Shown here in pieces: positions 1-11,882 of a stretch of DNA of 64,000 bases. This DNA comes from Circinella minor (lineage: Eukaryota > Mucoromycota > Mucoromycetes > Mucorales > Lichtheimiaceae), in contig JAEPRB010000010.1 in the NCBI GenBank assembly GCA_016758965.1, positions 124,001-188,000 of the forward strand. Reading direction: 5' to 3'. The notes beneath the pieces are model-generated. The model ran no database searches. It worked only from the letters and a program-made list of their open reading frames with translations, and was not told the DNA's origin. Both the position numbers and the translations under genes were made by a program. Within the stretch, counting starts at the first letter, position 1. Each line of letters starts with the position of its first letter.

Positions 1-1
1 T

Positions 2-970
2 GGCTGTATTTCTGGTTTCGTATCGGCACGTATCTATAAGATGAATGGTGGTGAAGCATGGAAAGCCAATGTTGTTTTAACAGCTGTCTTCTTCCCTGGG
101 TAAGTTTATAAATATATATATATATATATAAAGTGGAAGGAAATGATAAGAAAGAAAAAAAAAACTTATATTTATTATTATTTGTAATGTTAGTGTAATT
201 CTTGGTGGTTTGTTTGCTCTCAACTTTTTCTTGATTGCATCGGATTCATCCGGAGCTGTTCCATTTGGTACTATGGTCGCTGTTCTCGGCTTATACATAA
301 TTATTTCTTTCCCATTAAGTGTTGCTGGTTCCTACTTTGGATTCCGTAAACCACGTATTGAACAACCTGTCCGTACTAACCAAATTCCTCGTCAAATTCC
401 CGATCAACCCTTCTACTTGCGTCCTATCCCATCTATTTTTATGGGTGGTATTTTACCTTTTGGTGCCATTTTCATTGAATTATACTTTATTATGAACAGT
501 ATTTGGTTCCATAGAATTTATTATGGTATCGGTTTCCTTTTCTTGGTCTTTGGTGTTTTGCTCTTGACATGTTCCCAAGTAACCATTCTTATGTGTTACT
601 TCCATCTCTGTAACGAAGATTATCATTGGTCATGGAGAGCTTTCTTGACAGCAGGTGCTTGTGGTGCCTACGTCTTTTTGTATTCCATCTTGTATTACCT
701 CACCAAACTTAATATCAATAGCTTCACAAGCACTGTACTTTACTTTGGTTACTCTGCTATCATCAGTATAGTATTGACTGTCTTGACTGGTAAGTGTGAT
801 GGGGGGTTTTAAAAAAAAATCACTTTAATCATTGTGGGAAATGAGGAAGAAGGTTTATATTAATTTATTTTTGGTTTTACTTTACTATAATAATTTTCAT
901 AGGCTCTGTTGGTTATTTGGCATGTCTTTTCTTCTTACGTAAGATCTTCAATAGCATTAAAGTTGATTAG
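2..970 (+). CDS. TM9 superfamily (nonaspanin) membrane protein, C-terminal part
   Basis: This is the 3' end of a TM9SF/EMP70 gene; the 5' end lies outside the window. Exons read at 2-99, 194-789 and 903-970, joined by GT-AG introns that keep one frame. The frame opens with GCISGFVSARIYKMNGGEAW and passes the family landmarks SSGAVPFGT, FFGFRKP-like GSYFGFRKPRIEQPVRTNQI, ILPFGAIFIELYFI and CNEDYHWSWRAF, with six or so hydrophobic segments. It ends in KVD, the C-terminal KxD signal that in this family binds COPI and holds the protein in the Golgi. Members sit in Golgi and endosome membranes and help sort other membrane proteins. Identity is based on the conserved C-terminal half and is secure; the exact paralogue is not resolved. 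Confidence 0.93.
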
Positions 971-1746
971 AAGTGAATTATCTTTTTTAACTCAATAAAT
1001 GCAGGATTTTGTATTTTCTTTGTTTATTACATTACACAAAACCAAACAAACACACAAACACATATACACAAATTAATATTTTATTGGTTCATTTATTATT
1101 GAGGGGAGAGAGAGAGAGAGAGAGAGAGAGGAAGAGAACGTGTACGTGGAGTTAAAGAAGGTTGGGGTATACAAACATTTATATTTTCTTGGATTATGCA
1201 TATTTGTTATCAAAATAAGAATCGTATTGTTTGTAATGCACCTCCTTTTTAAGAAAAAAAGTAACAATTAATTCATTAATAAACTAAAACAATAAAACTT
1301 GTTATTTTTTATTATTCTTTCCTAATTTATTTTAAACGAATAATTATAATATCTGTATGAAAACATCATAATAATAAACTTTCTTAGCATGCCATGAAGT
1401 ATAGTGTATATATATACTCACAAAGTTAAGAAATGGAATACGTAGCTACATTAAATTAATTATAATAGCTTATTCTTGAAGAAAAGATTAGCTGATATAT
1501 TCATGCAATGTACTCTGTTTGTCATGTCGCTCTTTTAAAAACTACACATTTTTGATTGTACACCTTTTTGTGTTTCCCGAACTATGATTTTTTTTAAACA
1601 CTTTTATATTCTCTCCTGCACATAATCATGTCCAACCCCCATTGGTGATTTTGGCGCTATTGAAATTGCAGAAAACATATATAGGTTTTTAAATTCATGG
1701 AACTCCCAGTACCAGTTTTCAAGGGTATCCAAGTCTATTTATATTA
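971..1746. other. Intergenic region with a GA microsatellite
   Basis: No gene is visible. A pure GA/AG dinucleotide run lies at about 1105-1130. The remainder is AT-rich DNA downstream of the TM9SF stop codon. Confidence 0.6.
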
Positions 1747-3800
1747 TGGCTGCAAATCACATCACAGATATTCCCTTTACTGTTGAACCTGAAGATTTAG
1801 AAAACAATTGCGCGTTACCACAGAATACTGCACGTTGTGTATCATTGCCGTATCGACTTATCAGCACCCCACGTGCTATCCGAGAATTTCCAAGTTTTTA
1901 TTTGTGAACAAGGTTTATATTTTGAACTCTACGTTACTTTCTAAAAATTGCGTCAAAGTACTTTTACAAGAACTCAACAAAGAAGATCAAAGAGAGTTAC
2001 AGCTCTATGTCGATGAACGAGACAGAACAAGATGGGAATATTTAGATAATGATCTCAAGATGGATCGTGCTGCAAAAAATATTAAGCTTATTTTTTATAA
2101 TGAGGGCAGGTATTAATTTGTTCCATTTGTAACATACCGAATGAATGGAATACATGCCAAGTACTAATTTTATTATCGTGTTTAGCACCAAAAAAATAAA
2201 ACAGAAAATGATTGTTATAATAATTTCTCAAGTAACCCTAATACAAGTATAACTGATTATGAAGCACAAAAAGATAGCATAGATGGAACAAGCAGAATTC
2301 AACAAGTAGATGGTGATATCCAAGAAACTGAACAGGTATGGTATTAGAGCACCGAAAAATGTATTTGATTTAATTCATTATATAATAATATTAAAAAATG
2401 TTTTATATAGGGTTGGTCGCTGGAATATCTTTGGCAAAATATCGAGAAAGAAGAAGAAACAGAAGAAGAGGTATAGTATTACTTTGTTTTATAAAAAAGG
2501 AGGTATAGTAGGTGCTGATATATTGTTATACTAGATCTTTGGGTGTCACACAACAGAAGGAGAATCTTCAGCGAGTAAAGGTTGTGAAACGCAAAAACCC
2601 TTATATATATAGCCCCTCAGCAAGTATTAAACGTCAAACCACATCATTTTATGAGAATGTTATGGAGCGATATATTGAATTTGGTAAGTTATTTGCTGTT
2701 GTCGTATTGTTTATTTTTATATATTCCAATATAACTATTAACAATCGAGTTTCATTAAAAAATAGGATTTCTTGAATTAAAATCTCACACAACCGTTAAG
2801 TCATGCCTCCTGCCAAAGTCTTCAATTCCTCTTGTTGCCCAAAACAGCCAATACCATAGTTTAACCACGCCCATTGATGATAACATACATTTTACAAGAA
2901 GAGGCGGAATAGACGTCGACGGTGATAATATTGATTTAAATATGGATCGGCATGCAAGACAATTAGCTGAATGTATTTTAAAAGGGAAAACTTCGTGGAT
3001 ACTCATTTCTCAAATTGACGCATTTTATCAAAATAACACAGTTATCGATGATTGTGCGAGGAAGAGAAACCATGACTATTACGAATCTCCGCGCGGATTT
3101 ATTATTGATAAAACCATGCACGACAAAAGCTGGCGTGAAATAGTAGTCCGTTGGGGGAACTTCGAATTTCTTACCATGCGAGGTTATGTTGGACTTTGTC
3201 ATGGTGACAAACGAAGAGCTTTTCTTGATTCGGCGCTGAATAAAGAAGTGATTGACCTTATTAACAATGATACCAAATTTAAAGTTCTTGTTCCCTCTGC
3301 TCCCGTACCAAATGTCCAGTCTTATCGATACTTGCGAAGCTATGCAAAGATTGCTGCTTGCAAACCATGGTCGTACATTAGCAAAAGATTTGTACGAAAC
3401 AATTTCGAGGCATGCCATGGTTTGGCGATTGACCACCATCCGACCAGGATGAACAAAAAGCTTTGGGACCGTGCCAGTATAGCATCGATTATCTTGAGAA
3501 TAGCTGCGAAAAAAATATATTCTAACGACGACCGAATGAAAATATTAGAGTTAATTGAAAAAGCGAAAGATTTCACCACATATTAATTAATCATTGGGCT
3601 AAAGTGAGGAGTATAGCACAAGCTTTAGATCTTATTGAAAAAAAAACCTTCCACAATCACCACTCCTACCTCCGTTGAAGATAGTAGCCGATTTTGATCC
3701 GTACCATGAAGCTTCAGGTGAGAGAGTGACCAGGATTACAGCCATTGTGGCAAAACGCAAGACTTCCCTAACTGAATTATTTAATACATCAGTATATCCA
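1747..3800 (+). pseudogene. Unrecognised multi-exon gene, apparently decaying
   Basis: I do not recognise the product. A start at 1747 opens MAANHITDIPFTVEPEDLEN and runs to a stop near 1905; later pieces read in frame as exons ending at about 2335 (QETEQ), 2411-2470 (GWSLEYLWQNIEKEEETEEE), about 2557-2681 (ENLQRVKVVKRKNPYIYSPS and on) and 2766-3586. The last piece is the longest: about 270 residues, containing NMDRHARQLAECILKGKTSW, SWREIVVRWGNFEFL and MRGYVGLCHGDKRRAF. GT-AG borders join several of them. Beyond the stop at 3586 a protein-like frame resumes (NHWAKVRSIAQALDLIEKK, then ADFDPYHEASGERVTRITAI) after apparent frameshifts near 3560 and 3650. The stop near 1905 also implies a frameshift. 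The likeliest reading is a lineage-specific gene that is losing its frame. A functional gene with unusual splicing is possible. Confidence 0.5.
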
Positions 3801-4446
3801 ACAATCATCGATAACTGTGTTATTTTGATAAAATGCGTCAATTTGAGAAATGAATATCCACGAAGTTTTCCCTTTTAAAATACATTCAGCTAATTGTCTT
3901 GCATGCCGATCCATATTTAAAACAATATTATCACCGTCGACGTCTATTCCGCCTCTTCTTGTAAAATGTATGTTATCATCAATGGGCGTGGTTAAACTAT
4001 GGTATTGGCTGTTTTGGGCAACAAGAGGAATTGAAGACTTTGGCAGGGGGCATGACTTAACGGTTGTGTGAGATTTTAATTCAAGAAATCCTATTTTTTA
4101 ATGAAACTCGATTGTTAATAGTTATATTGGAATATATAAAAATAAACAATACGACAACAGCAAATAACTTACCAAATTCAATATATCGCTCCATAACATT
4201 CTCATAAAATGATGTGGTTTGACGTTTAATACTTGCTGAGGGGCTATATATATAAGGGTTTTTGCGTTTCACAACCTTACTCGCTGAAGATTCTCCTTCT
4301 GTTGTGTGACACCCAAAGATCTAGTATAATAATATATCAGCACCTACTATACCTCCTTTTTTATAAAACAAAGTAATACTATACCTCTTCTGTTTCTTCT
4401 TCTTTCTCGATATTTTGCCAAAGATATTCCAGCGACCAACCCTATA
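2406..4446. repeat. Large inverted repeat 1 (arms 2406-3055 and 3801-4446)
   Basis: The left arm of about 650 bp reappears almost perfectly as its reverse complement in the right arm, separated by a spacer of about 745 bp (3056-3800). The inner edge is sharp: the arms match through ACAGTTATCGATGATTGT at 3055 and diverge at once. The outer edge is at TATAGGGTTGGTCGC. The arms are not identical: for example 2536 G versus A, 2808 T versus C, and a 3 bp difference in the GAAGAAGAGG run. The left arm covers three exons and two introns of the unrecognised gene starting at 1747. A transcript across this locus could fold into a long hairpin. An assembly fold-back artefact remains possible, though the sequence differences argue against a simple one. 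Confidence 0.9.
3801..4446 (-). pseudogene. Inverted duplicate fragment of the unrecognised gene
   Basis: Read on the minus strand this is the same exon-intron-exon sequence as 2406-3055, including the peptides KRKNPYIYSPSASIKRQTTS and MDRHARQLAECILKGKTSW. Introns are retained, so it is a DNA-level duplication and not a retrocopy. It has neither the first exons nor the C-terminal half and is unlikely to make a protein. It matches the left arm of inverted repeat 1. Confidence 0.85.
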
Positions 4447-4982
4447 AAATGATTTTAAAAAATAACAAGTTTTATTGTTTTAGTTTATTATTAAGTTAAA
4501 TTATAGATTGACAATTTATATATAACAACAGACAAAATAAATAATTCTACGACGCCTTCTTCAATCTGTTACCCAACGGGCCAACAAAATCTTGTGAGAC
4601 ATAAATGTTTCTTTACCCATTATGATCTTGCAAAAAATACTGTGGATCAAAGTAAAAAAAATAAAAGTATAGGTACTTTTGCTGAACTCCAAAATTTCCC
4701 TTCTTATTGTAAATAACAAAGGAAAATGATTTCCTTGCATCTCAAATGAACTTCTTTTTTAAATGATCAAGCAGCATCTGCAAGACATTTCGACAGAAAA
4801 TACGTCTTTATAATTCTGATTTTGTCTTTTTTCTCCTATTACAGTTCAGGTACATATATATATATATATATAATTGAGTTCAATTAATTAGAACTTGAGA
4901 TGTATATAATTATTGTAAATGTTAATCATGCTTTGTATTTAGTATGATTCTGAATTGGTAAATGAAAGAAAGGGTGTATGAT
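4447..4982. other. Intergenic spacer between the two inverted repeats
   Basis: AT-rich sequence with a (TA)n run near 4856-4872. I see no gene in it. Confidence 0.5.
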
Positions 4983-7346
4983 TAGCCATATATCTGTTAT
5001 TCTCGGAATAGCTATCTTACCTTTATCCACCATTCTTGGATCAAATGACTGAAGAGCAAGGTGTCATGGGTTATTTTATTTCTTCTTCTCTTGTTTAATG
5101 CGTATCCCCGTAAAAATCAAGGAAAATCCAAATACTTGTTGCTGGGACACAAAATGCTCTCCTTTCCACTTACAACCTGTTTTTTTTTTCACGTTTTTAC
5201 GTAAGGACACAAAGATGTATTTTCAAAACAGTAAGAACATACTTTTGTAAGGTGGATTATGTACACGACTATGTGGAAATCAGTTACCTGCGTAACCATA
5301 CCATTACTATTTGGTGTTGTTTTCCACTTTACTTACGTAAATCGGCTATATTTTTATTTTATACATAGCGGACCTTGTCCTGATTCAACTATGATGATCT
5401 TCTGTAACGTAATAGATTATGCATTCTTTATCATAACTAAAAATTCTAAATACTTTAATACCTATAAATTCCAGTGCAATTATTTTCTTAAGGGAGGCTT
5501 TAATAGTCCGTAGCGATGGTGATGATAATAGAAGTCAGTACGTAGATGAAAATAAATACATATCACTTTGGTTGTTTTTTTGTGTTATGTTTCTATAAAC
5601 TATAATTAATGTTTATATGTTTTGACGTCTATTAGAAACATCAAACACCAGTATAACAGGCACCACAAAAAGGAACACGACATAAAACCGGATACGTAGA
5701 TACATCTTCTATCGTTTTAATCAATAGATGTTTTGAAATAGAGCTCCGGATAGTTAAGAATGGGTTGCGGTAGATCAGAATATTAGGAGGAGAGCTATAT
5801 CCCCTTGCATTTGTATATTGAATTACATATCAGAGAAATAAAAAATAAACATATTGGAGCCACTATTATAAACATAACAGCAATGTTGGTTGGTTGACAA
5901 CGTAGGAATATCTTTTTTTGAGAGAGTGACACTGCGCTCGTACGTAGGAACGAATCAAAAAATTTTGAAAATTACTTGTTCTTTGGAATAACACGTTTAA
6001 AGATATGGGGATCAGACACCTGTAATTGTCTTTTGAGCGATGTAGGCCATGATGAAGAAAAAGCAACAGTCGATTAAGCAAGTTATTGCGCGACACCACC
6101 ACCCATTTGATTAAAAGTCGGATTACTCTGAGCATAAAAAGAGATATTTATAACTATGACAGAATTTTTTTTTTGGCGTCAAAAATATACGTAATAACTC
6201 GAGTGAGCTTAATAATCTCGTGCTCAGTACGTAAAAAAAAGCAGATCAACAATAGAAAGACTTATTCAGATATAAATTACAAGAAGTTATAGTATACGAA
6301 ACATACTAAGTTTTTTTGTGGGTGAGGATTGTTGTTGTTGTTGGTATTACAGTAATAAGAAGAAAATAAAAGTTTATAGATATGCATTTAATTTTTCATG
6401 ATCCAGTCAGGAACCCATTCGAAAAAAAATCAATACCTGCATAATAAAAAAAAAAAACTTTATATATTACAAATCTTTATTATAAAGGATAACATTTTTA
6501 TAGTGCTTGTATGAATGACGTACGTATATCATACACAGAAAGTATTTCAAAAAGTATAATTACAGAGGATCCCCGTTAATTTCATAGAGCCATTTTCAAT
6601 TTTTTTTGTGAAAATAAGGGTGTGTGAAAATTAACGGATACTATGAAATTTTTTCATATATTGAATACTTTAGCTTGTGTCTTTTTTTAATGTATCAAAA
6701 TATATACGTATTAATTAATAAATTATTTCTATGTGCTTGTTCTTAATGAATTTTTGTAACTACTTCTTTTTCTTATTTGAGGATGTCTACGTACTTCTGT
6801 TATCATCACCATCGCTACGGACTATTAAAGCCTCCCTTAAGAAATTAATTGCACTGGAATTTATAGGTATTAAAGTATTTAGAATTTTTAGTTATGATAA
6901 AGAATGCATAATCTATTACGTTACAGAAGATCATCATAGTTGAATCAGGACAAGGTCCGCTATGTATAAAATAAAAATATAGCCGATTTACGTAAGTAAA
7001 GTGGAAAACAACACCAAATAGTAATGGTATGGTTACGCAGGTAACTGATTTCCACATAGTCGTGTACATAATCCACCTTACAAAAGTATGTTCTTACTGT
7101 TTTGAAAATACATCTTTGTGTCCTTACGTAAAAACGTGAAAAAAAAAAACAGGTTGTAAGTGGAAAGGATAGCATTTTGTGTCCCAGCAACAAGTATTTG
7201 GATTTTCCTTGATTTTTACGGGGATACGCATTAAACAAGAGAAGAAGAAATAAAATAACCCATGACACCTTGCTCTTCAGTCATTTGATCCAAGAATGGT
7301 GGATAAAGGTAAGATAGCTATTCCGAGAATAACAGATACATGGCTA
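4983..7346. repeat. Large inverted repeat 2 (arms 4983-5546 and 6783-7346)
   Basis: The left arm, starting at AGCCATATATCTGTTATTCT, recurs as reverse complement ending at 7346 (AGCCATGTATCTG on that strand). Arms are about 564 bp with a spacer of about 1.2 kb. They differ by scattered SNPs (CTCTCC versus CTATCC near 5160/7170; CAATTATTTC versus CAATTAATTTC near 5480/6845), a different poly-T length and a small indel by AGAAGTCAGTACG. Short frames occur identically in both arms but show no recognisable domain. I see no terminal repeats or target-site duplication that would mark a known transposon. The spacer 5547-6782 shows no convincing gene. Confidence 0.88.
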
Positions 7347-7364
7347 AATCTCAGTCCCAAGCGA

Positions 7365-7772
7365 TAAGAAGTGACAAGAATAAACAGAAAAGTGACAAGA
7401 TTGAAATTTAGAAGTGACAAGGTTAAACAAAAAAGTGACAAGAATAAACAAAAAAGTGACAAGATTGAAATTTAGAAGTGACAAGATTAAACAAAAAAAG
7501 TGACAAGTGACAAGATTGAAGAGAAAAAGTGACAAGATTAAAGAAAAAAAGTGACAAGATTGAAAAAAAAAGTGACAAGGTTGTCACTTTATTGTCACGT
7601 GAGATAAAAATTTTGTTAGTTTTTAATTGAAACCCCGTACCAAGTGACAAGGTTCAATCTCAAAGTGACAACGTTGTCACTTTTTCTCTTCAATCTTGTC
7701 ACTTGTCACTTTTTTTGTTTAATCTTGTCACTTTTATCTTCAATCTTATCACTTTTTTTCTTTAATCTTGTC
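7365..7772. repeat. Minisatellite with core AGTGACAAG, head-to-head orientation switch
   Basis: From about 7365 to 7590 a unit of about 20 bp with core AAGTGACAAGATTGAA or AAGTGACAAGATTAAAC recurs roughly ten times. After a centre at 7576-7660 containing GTTGTCACTTTATTGTCAC, the same unit continues in the opposite orientation (CTTGTCACTTTTT) to about 7772. The whole tract is therefore an imperfect palindrome. Units vary in length and sequence and there are no unique spacers, so it is not a CRISPR array. Confidence 0.9.
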
Positions 7773-8399
7773 ACTTATGTCCGCTAAGACAGGTAAAAGG
7801 CATGTGCCACTTTTCATGCAATATTTTTTTTTTTTTTTTGTATTCAATAAAAATTATCAAAGCTCTAAAAAACAACCTTTATGGAATTTGATTGAAATAA
7901 AATAATTAATCGATCTAATCTTGCACTTACTTTTGCAATTATGATTGACTGTTTGTATGTATATACTTTTATTTTATCATGATGAATTTATACATAGATT
8001 GATAATGCCAATAATAACAATACAGGATTTCACAAAAGAAGTTAACCATGGTGTTTTTGAATCCATATATGTTCTGTTAGTATTCACGTAAGTTGTTTTT
8101 GAGCTCAAGGTAAATGTTTTCAATGTTTGCGTTTGCGTTTGCTCTTTTATTATTAATTGCGAGGTAGTAGAGATCTTCAATATTCTCGATTATCTGGGTT
8201 TGTGTCCATGTGCTTTATTTTTTTATTATTATGATATTTATAGAGGATATATAAAACTAAATACAAAAGGATAATTACATGATTAAAAAGGTCAGAGAGA
8301 GAGAGATGAATATGAGTAGTATACGTATTATGAAAAAGAGAATGAATGAATAAAAATCCATGGCTTTATATATATATATATATATACACGTTTACAACA
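7773..8399. other. Intergenic region
   Basis: AT-rich DNA with a poly-T run near 7826-7840, a GA tract near 8294-8306 and a (TA)n run near 8367-8385. I see no gene. Confidence 0.5.
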
Positions 8400-9657
8400 A
8401 TGCCTATGACAAAGGATAAATTGGTTTGCGCATTTCACGTTCACAAAGTATCCTGAAATACATGTCGACAAAAGTTAAATGGAAAAGAATCCATTGACAA
8501 TTTGGATGCGTCACGTGTTTCTTGTTCAGAATTTAATTTTACATTTAGTATTGTACTATCTCAACAACGTAATAATACATTTACAAAACGTATTCCATAT
8601 ACACCACCCAATTGTTTTTGTAATCAACCAGCAAGATTATTTCATGATTCAAATTGATATTACAAAGAACGTTCATTTTTTGCATGTAAACAATTAGATG
8701 GAAGTGATCCACCTATTCGATGTGGGTTTTTTTCTATTTATTGAGAATGCTCGATTTAAATCAACAGAAAGAGAAGGATTAGAATTACCTATTCCAGTAT
8801 CACCACCTGCTATATCTCTTTCATCTACTTCTGATCATTCAGCTTCTTCTCGTCAACAAAGACATCGACGTAATCAATACCAACATGATACATAATAATA
8901 ATAATTTTGATTGGCCACCATCACCTCATGAAATCTGTTTGTTTAACAGCTACCGCTAGTTATGTATTATTAATACCAAGTGCTGTCTATGCACAACAAC
9001 ATGCTATTAACAAGAAAGCAGCCATGGATAATCAATTATTATTGAAAGAACGTAAAACAGAAGAATTACGACAGCAAATAAAACAAGAACTGGAAGAAAT
9101 TATTTCTCAATTAAAACAAGAAAATGCGCAACAATGGCAAATGAATATAACAAAACAAAAAGCATTACATATCTAAATTACAAAGAGAACAAAAAGAACA
9201 AAGAACCAAAAGTAAACTATTAATACAACAAGCAGAATAATTATTAATTGAAAAAGAAGAACTTGTGAATAATATGGATGAAATAAGAGATATTTTAAAA
9301 GAAGAAACTGAAATACTACAAAAGAGTCAAACAAGACAAAATGGATCAGAAGTAATGACAGAAGAAGTATTAAATCTGAATGAAGCTTTAATTCATGAAA
9401 TAGAAGATAAAGAAGATAAATTAAATATGCAAGATTTAAAATATCGTGTTTGTTTTCAAGAGACTATTGAATTTGCTTTAGTACCTTGTTATCATTGTTG
9501 TAAGTTTATATATTTCATTTTATCTTTTTGTATATATATACTAATAACTCATTCATTTTATTATATAGCTTATTGTAGGACATGTGCTGAAAAATTAACA
9601 GAGTGTGCTATTCGTCGTGAAGCCAAATATGCTATTCAAAAAGTTTATCTTAGTTAA
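8400..9657 (+). pseudogene. Dead gene: GRF zinc finger, coiled coil and RING finger
   Basis: Translating across several frames recovers one ancestral protein. From ATG 8400 it reads MPMTKDKLVCAFHVHKVS, then a stop; then a GRF-type zinc finger with CFCNQPARLF, a stop, then KERSFFACKQLDG and RCGFF, the C-x-C...C...CGFF pattern. A frameshift in a T run at about 8730 leads to a Ser-rich linker, then a Gln/Glu-rich coiled coil (about 9000-9420) broken by a frameshift at 9176 and a stop at 9238. It ends in a RING-like segment split by an intron (about 9500-9568): VCFQETIEFALVPCYHC, then YCRTCAEKLTECAIRREA. Two expected RING cysteines are missing (KYRVC where CxxC is expected, and CAIRR where CAICRR is expected). 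Stops, frameshifts and lost ligands together mark a pseudogene. GRF fingers bind single-stranded nucleic acid and RING domains are usually E3 ligases, so the parent may have coupled the two. That role is inference. Confidence 0.8.
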
Positions 9658-11882
9658 TTTTTAAATGTCTTTGTTTCTTTCTTTCTTACTTATCTTTAAC
9701 ATAGCATTTATATAATTCATATTCATCTTTTTTTTTGTATTGTACGTACAGTACGTAACCCACTGTAGTTAAAGGATGGAGGGGCTTGTTGACATGTTCA
9801 TTTTTCTGCTGTCATGATATTATTATTCCTGCTATCATTATTTTATTTTTATTTTTTTTAAACTGTCATTTCGAAAACTACAACTGTTGCTGCTATTGTT
9901 GGAGTAATAATCAAGAGCTCTTTTACCCAAAAGTCAAAAAGCCGGTTGCTTTGAGATTATTTAGAAATCCCTTATAACGTTCAACACAAATGGTTTTAAC
10001 CTTGCTGGTAAAATCGATTGGCTTTGTGTTGTATTTATTATAGACATAATTGTGATATTTGTTCAATCTGTGCACGAAAGTCTTGTTAACAACGTTCTAA
10101 ATTTCCATAATAATTAGCCGCAACAATTTAGAATTCTTCTACGGGAATAACAAAAGCACCTGCACGTTAAACCATTCACCATCTTATACTGTGTATTTCT
10201 TGATTACTTGTTGGTCTACATATTTGCTTTTTCTGCAAACAAGAAAAAAGTTCTCAATAGCATATCACAGCTGTACTACCTCTCCCTGTTTTTATCGTCA
10301 TTAGTGGAACTTCCTAGTAAGATGCAAGAAATGAATATGACAACAATTATAACATACCAACTACAGTTTTGAACACGCTTATCTTTCAGCTTTGTTTTTG
10401 CCATTAGGGGTCAGTCCCGTGGTCGTACGCATTTGGAAATGGATTGCAAACTTTATCAGATCGTAACCTTTTTATAATATAAGACGTATGTTACTCTAAA
10501 ACGGTCTGGTGCAGCTCACACAAAAAAAAAGATCTACTTGATTTTATCCAAGAAAAAGAGAAGAACAAAAAAAAAAGATCTACTTCGTTTTATCCAAGAA
10601 AAAGAGAAGAACAAAAAAAAGAAGTTTATGGTGTTTTTTTTATTTTGTTTTGCTTTAGTGCGAGTCATCCGATAATATGCAGTATAATATTCATTGTAAA
10701 AAAAAAATATGATATATATATATCTTTCTTTTTTTAAAGAAAAACATAAAGAATATTTTGTACACTACTCGAGGAAATATTTATATTAAATAATATATAA
10801 AAGAATAAAATGGTATCTTTACATTTTCTTAAGTGCGGGTTTGGAATTTAAAGAAAATCAGGTATTGTAGCCTTTATTTGTTCTCTTATGCTTTTTAAGC
10901 TTTGAATTCTGTTACATGTCGCAGATAGAATGGGTCAACAAGATTTGCATTAATCCATCTTCGACCTATCTTTTTTGAATCATTTTCATTCGGCGCGACA
11001 TCAGTGTGAACGCCATCATCGTTATATACAACTCAGTTGAAGAAAACTAGACGACAAACGTAAAGCAAAAATAAACGTGACAAAGAGTGACATGGAGAGG
11101 ATTATTAAACTGATTGCCTGATATATAAAAAGAAACCTCCGTTTTCTGCACACCTTTTGGCCAAAATTCCACTCTGATTTTACTGTGTTTTCGACCCCAT
11201 TTTTTGCACACCCCCGGTTTTTGCACTACTTTCACGACAAATCTCACCTGTGCAAACAACGGGGTTCAACTGCATTATATCCATTATCATGTTTTTTATA
11301 AGTTAACAGTGTCCTTTCTTTCTTAGTAATATATATAATATCAAATAAAACAATTCAAAGTACCTAATATAACGACAAATTAATTTCTTATGGTAAATAC
11401 GTATTAAATAAAAGATCCTTTCTCTGTTTATTACATTATAAAAGCTAATAAATTATTAGGAGAGAACATTGCTGGTTTTGTTATAGGTATACCAAACAAC
11501 ACAACCGAAAAGATGAACTATATTATAAAAAAAAACTTTCATTGACTAGTCATCATAATAATACGGTACGTAGCCAAAAAAAAAACATACGAACAAAAAA
11601 AAGATAAATAGTATACGATGGTTAAATGTTGACAAAACCTTTCTTTCTTCGAAGTTAAATTGTGAAAAATGAATGCAATTTTTAATAACTACAACAACGG
11701 TCACTGACCAAGATGATGCAAAAAGAAAAAAAATATACAAGAAATATAACAGAAGAAAAAATAATAGAAAATCAAAAAAAAAAAATGGTTTGCTTCTAAC
11801 AAGGAAATATACACAACAAAAGAATTTATACAAGTATCTAATAACCAAATATTTTCTATCATTTTCTTTTTTGACCAAAAGT
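9658..11882. other. Intergenic region with a 46 bp tandem duplication
   Basis: About 2.2 kb with no recognisable gene. At 10521-10613 a unit of about 46 bp (A-run, then GATCTACTT, TTTTATCCAAGAAAAAGAGA) is present twice in tandem. The remainder is AT-rich with short runs. Confidence 0.6.

Noticed and set aside
5866..6135. Transposase fragment in the spacer of inverted repeat 2
   Set aside because: An 89-residue minus-strand frame looks faintly protein-like, but I found no DDE or other motif and no supporting splice or terminal structure.
6559..6650. Small MITE or pogo end (GATCCCCGTTAATTTCATAG and AATTAACGGATACTATGAAA)
   Set aside because: The two short matching pieces do not pair as clean terminal inverted repeats; too weak to annotate.
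7365..7772. CRISPR array
   Set aside because: Units are contiguous, variable and change orientation, without unique spacers; the host is a eukaryote.
11200..11275. tRNA gene suggested by GGGGTTCAACTGC
   Set aside because: No matching acceptor, D or anticodon arms could be drawn around this B-box-like string.
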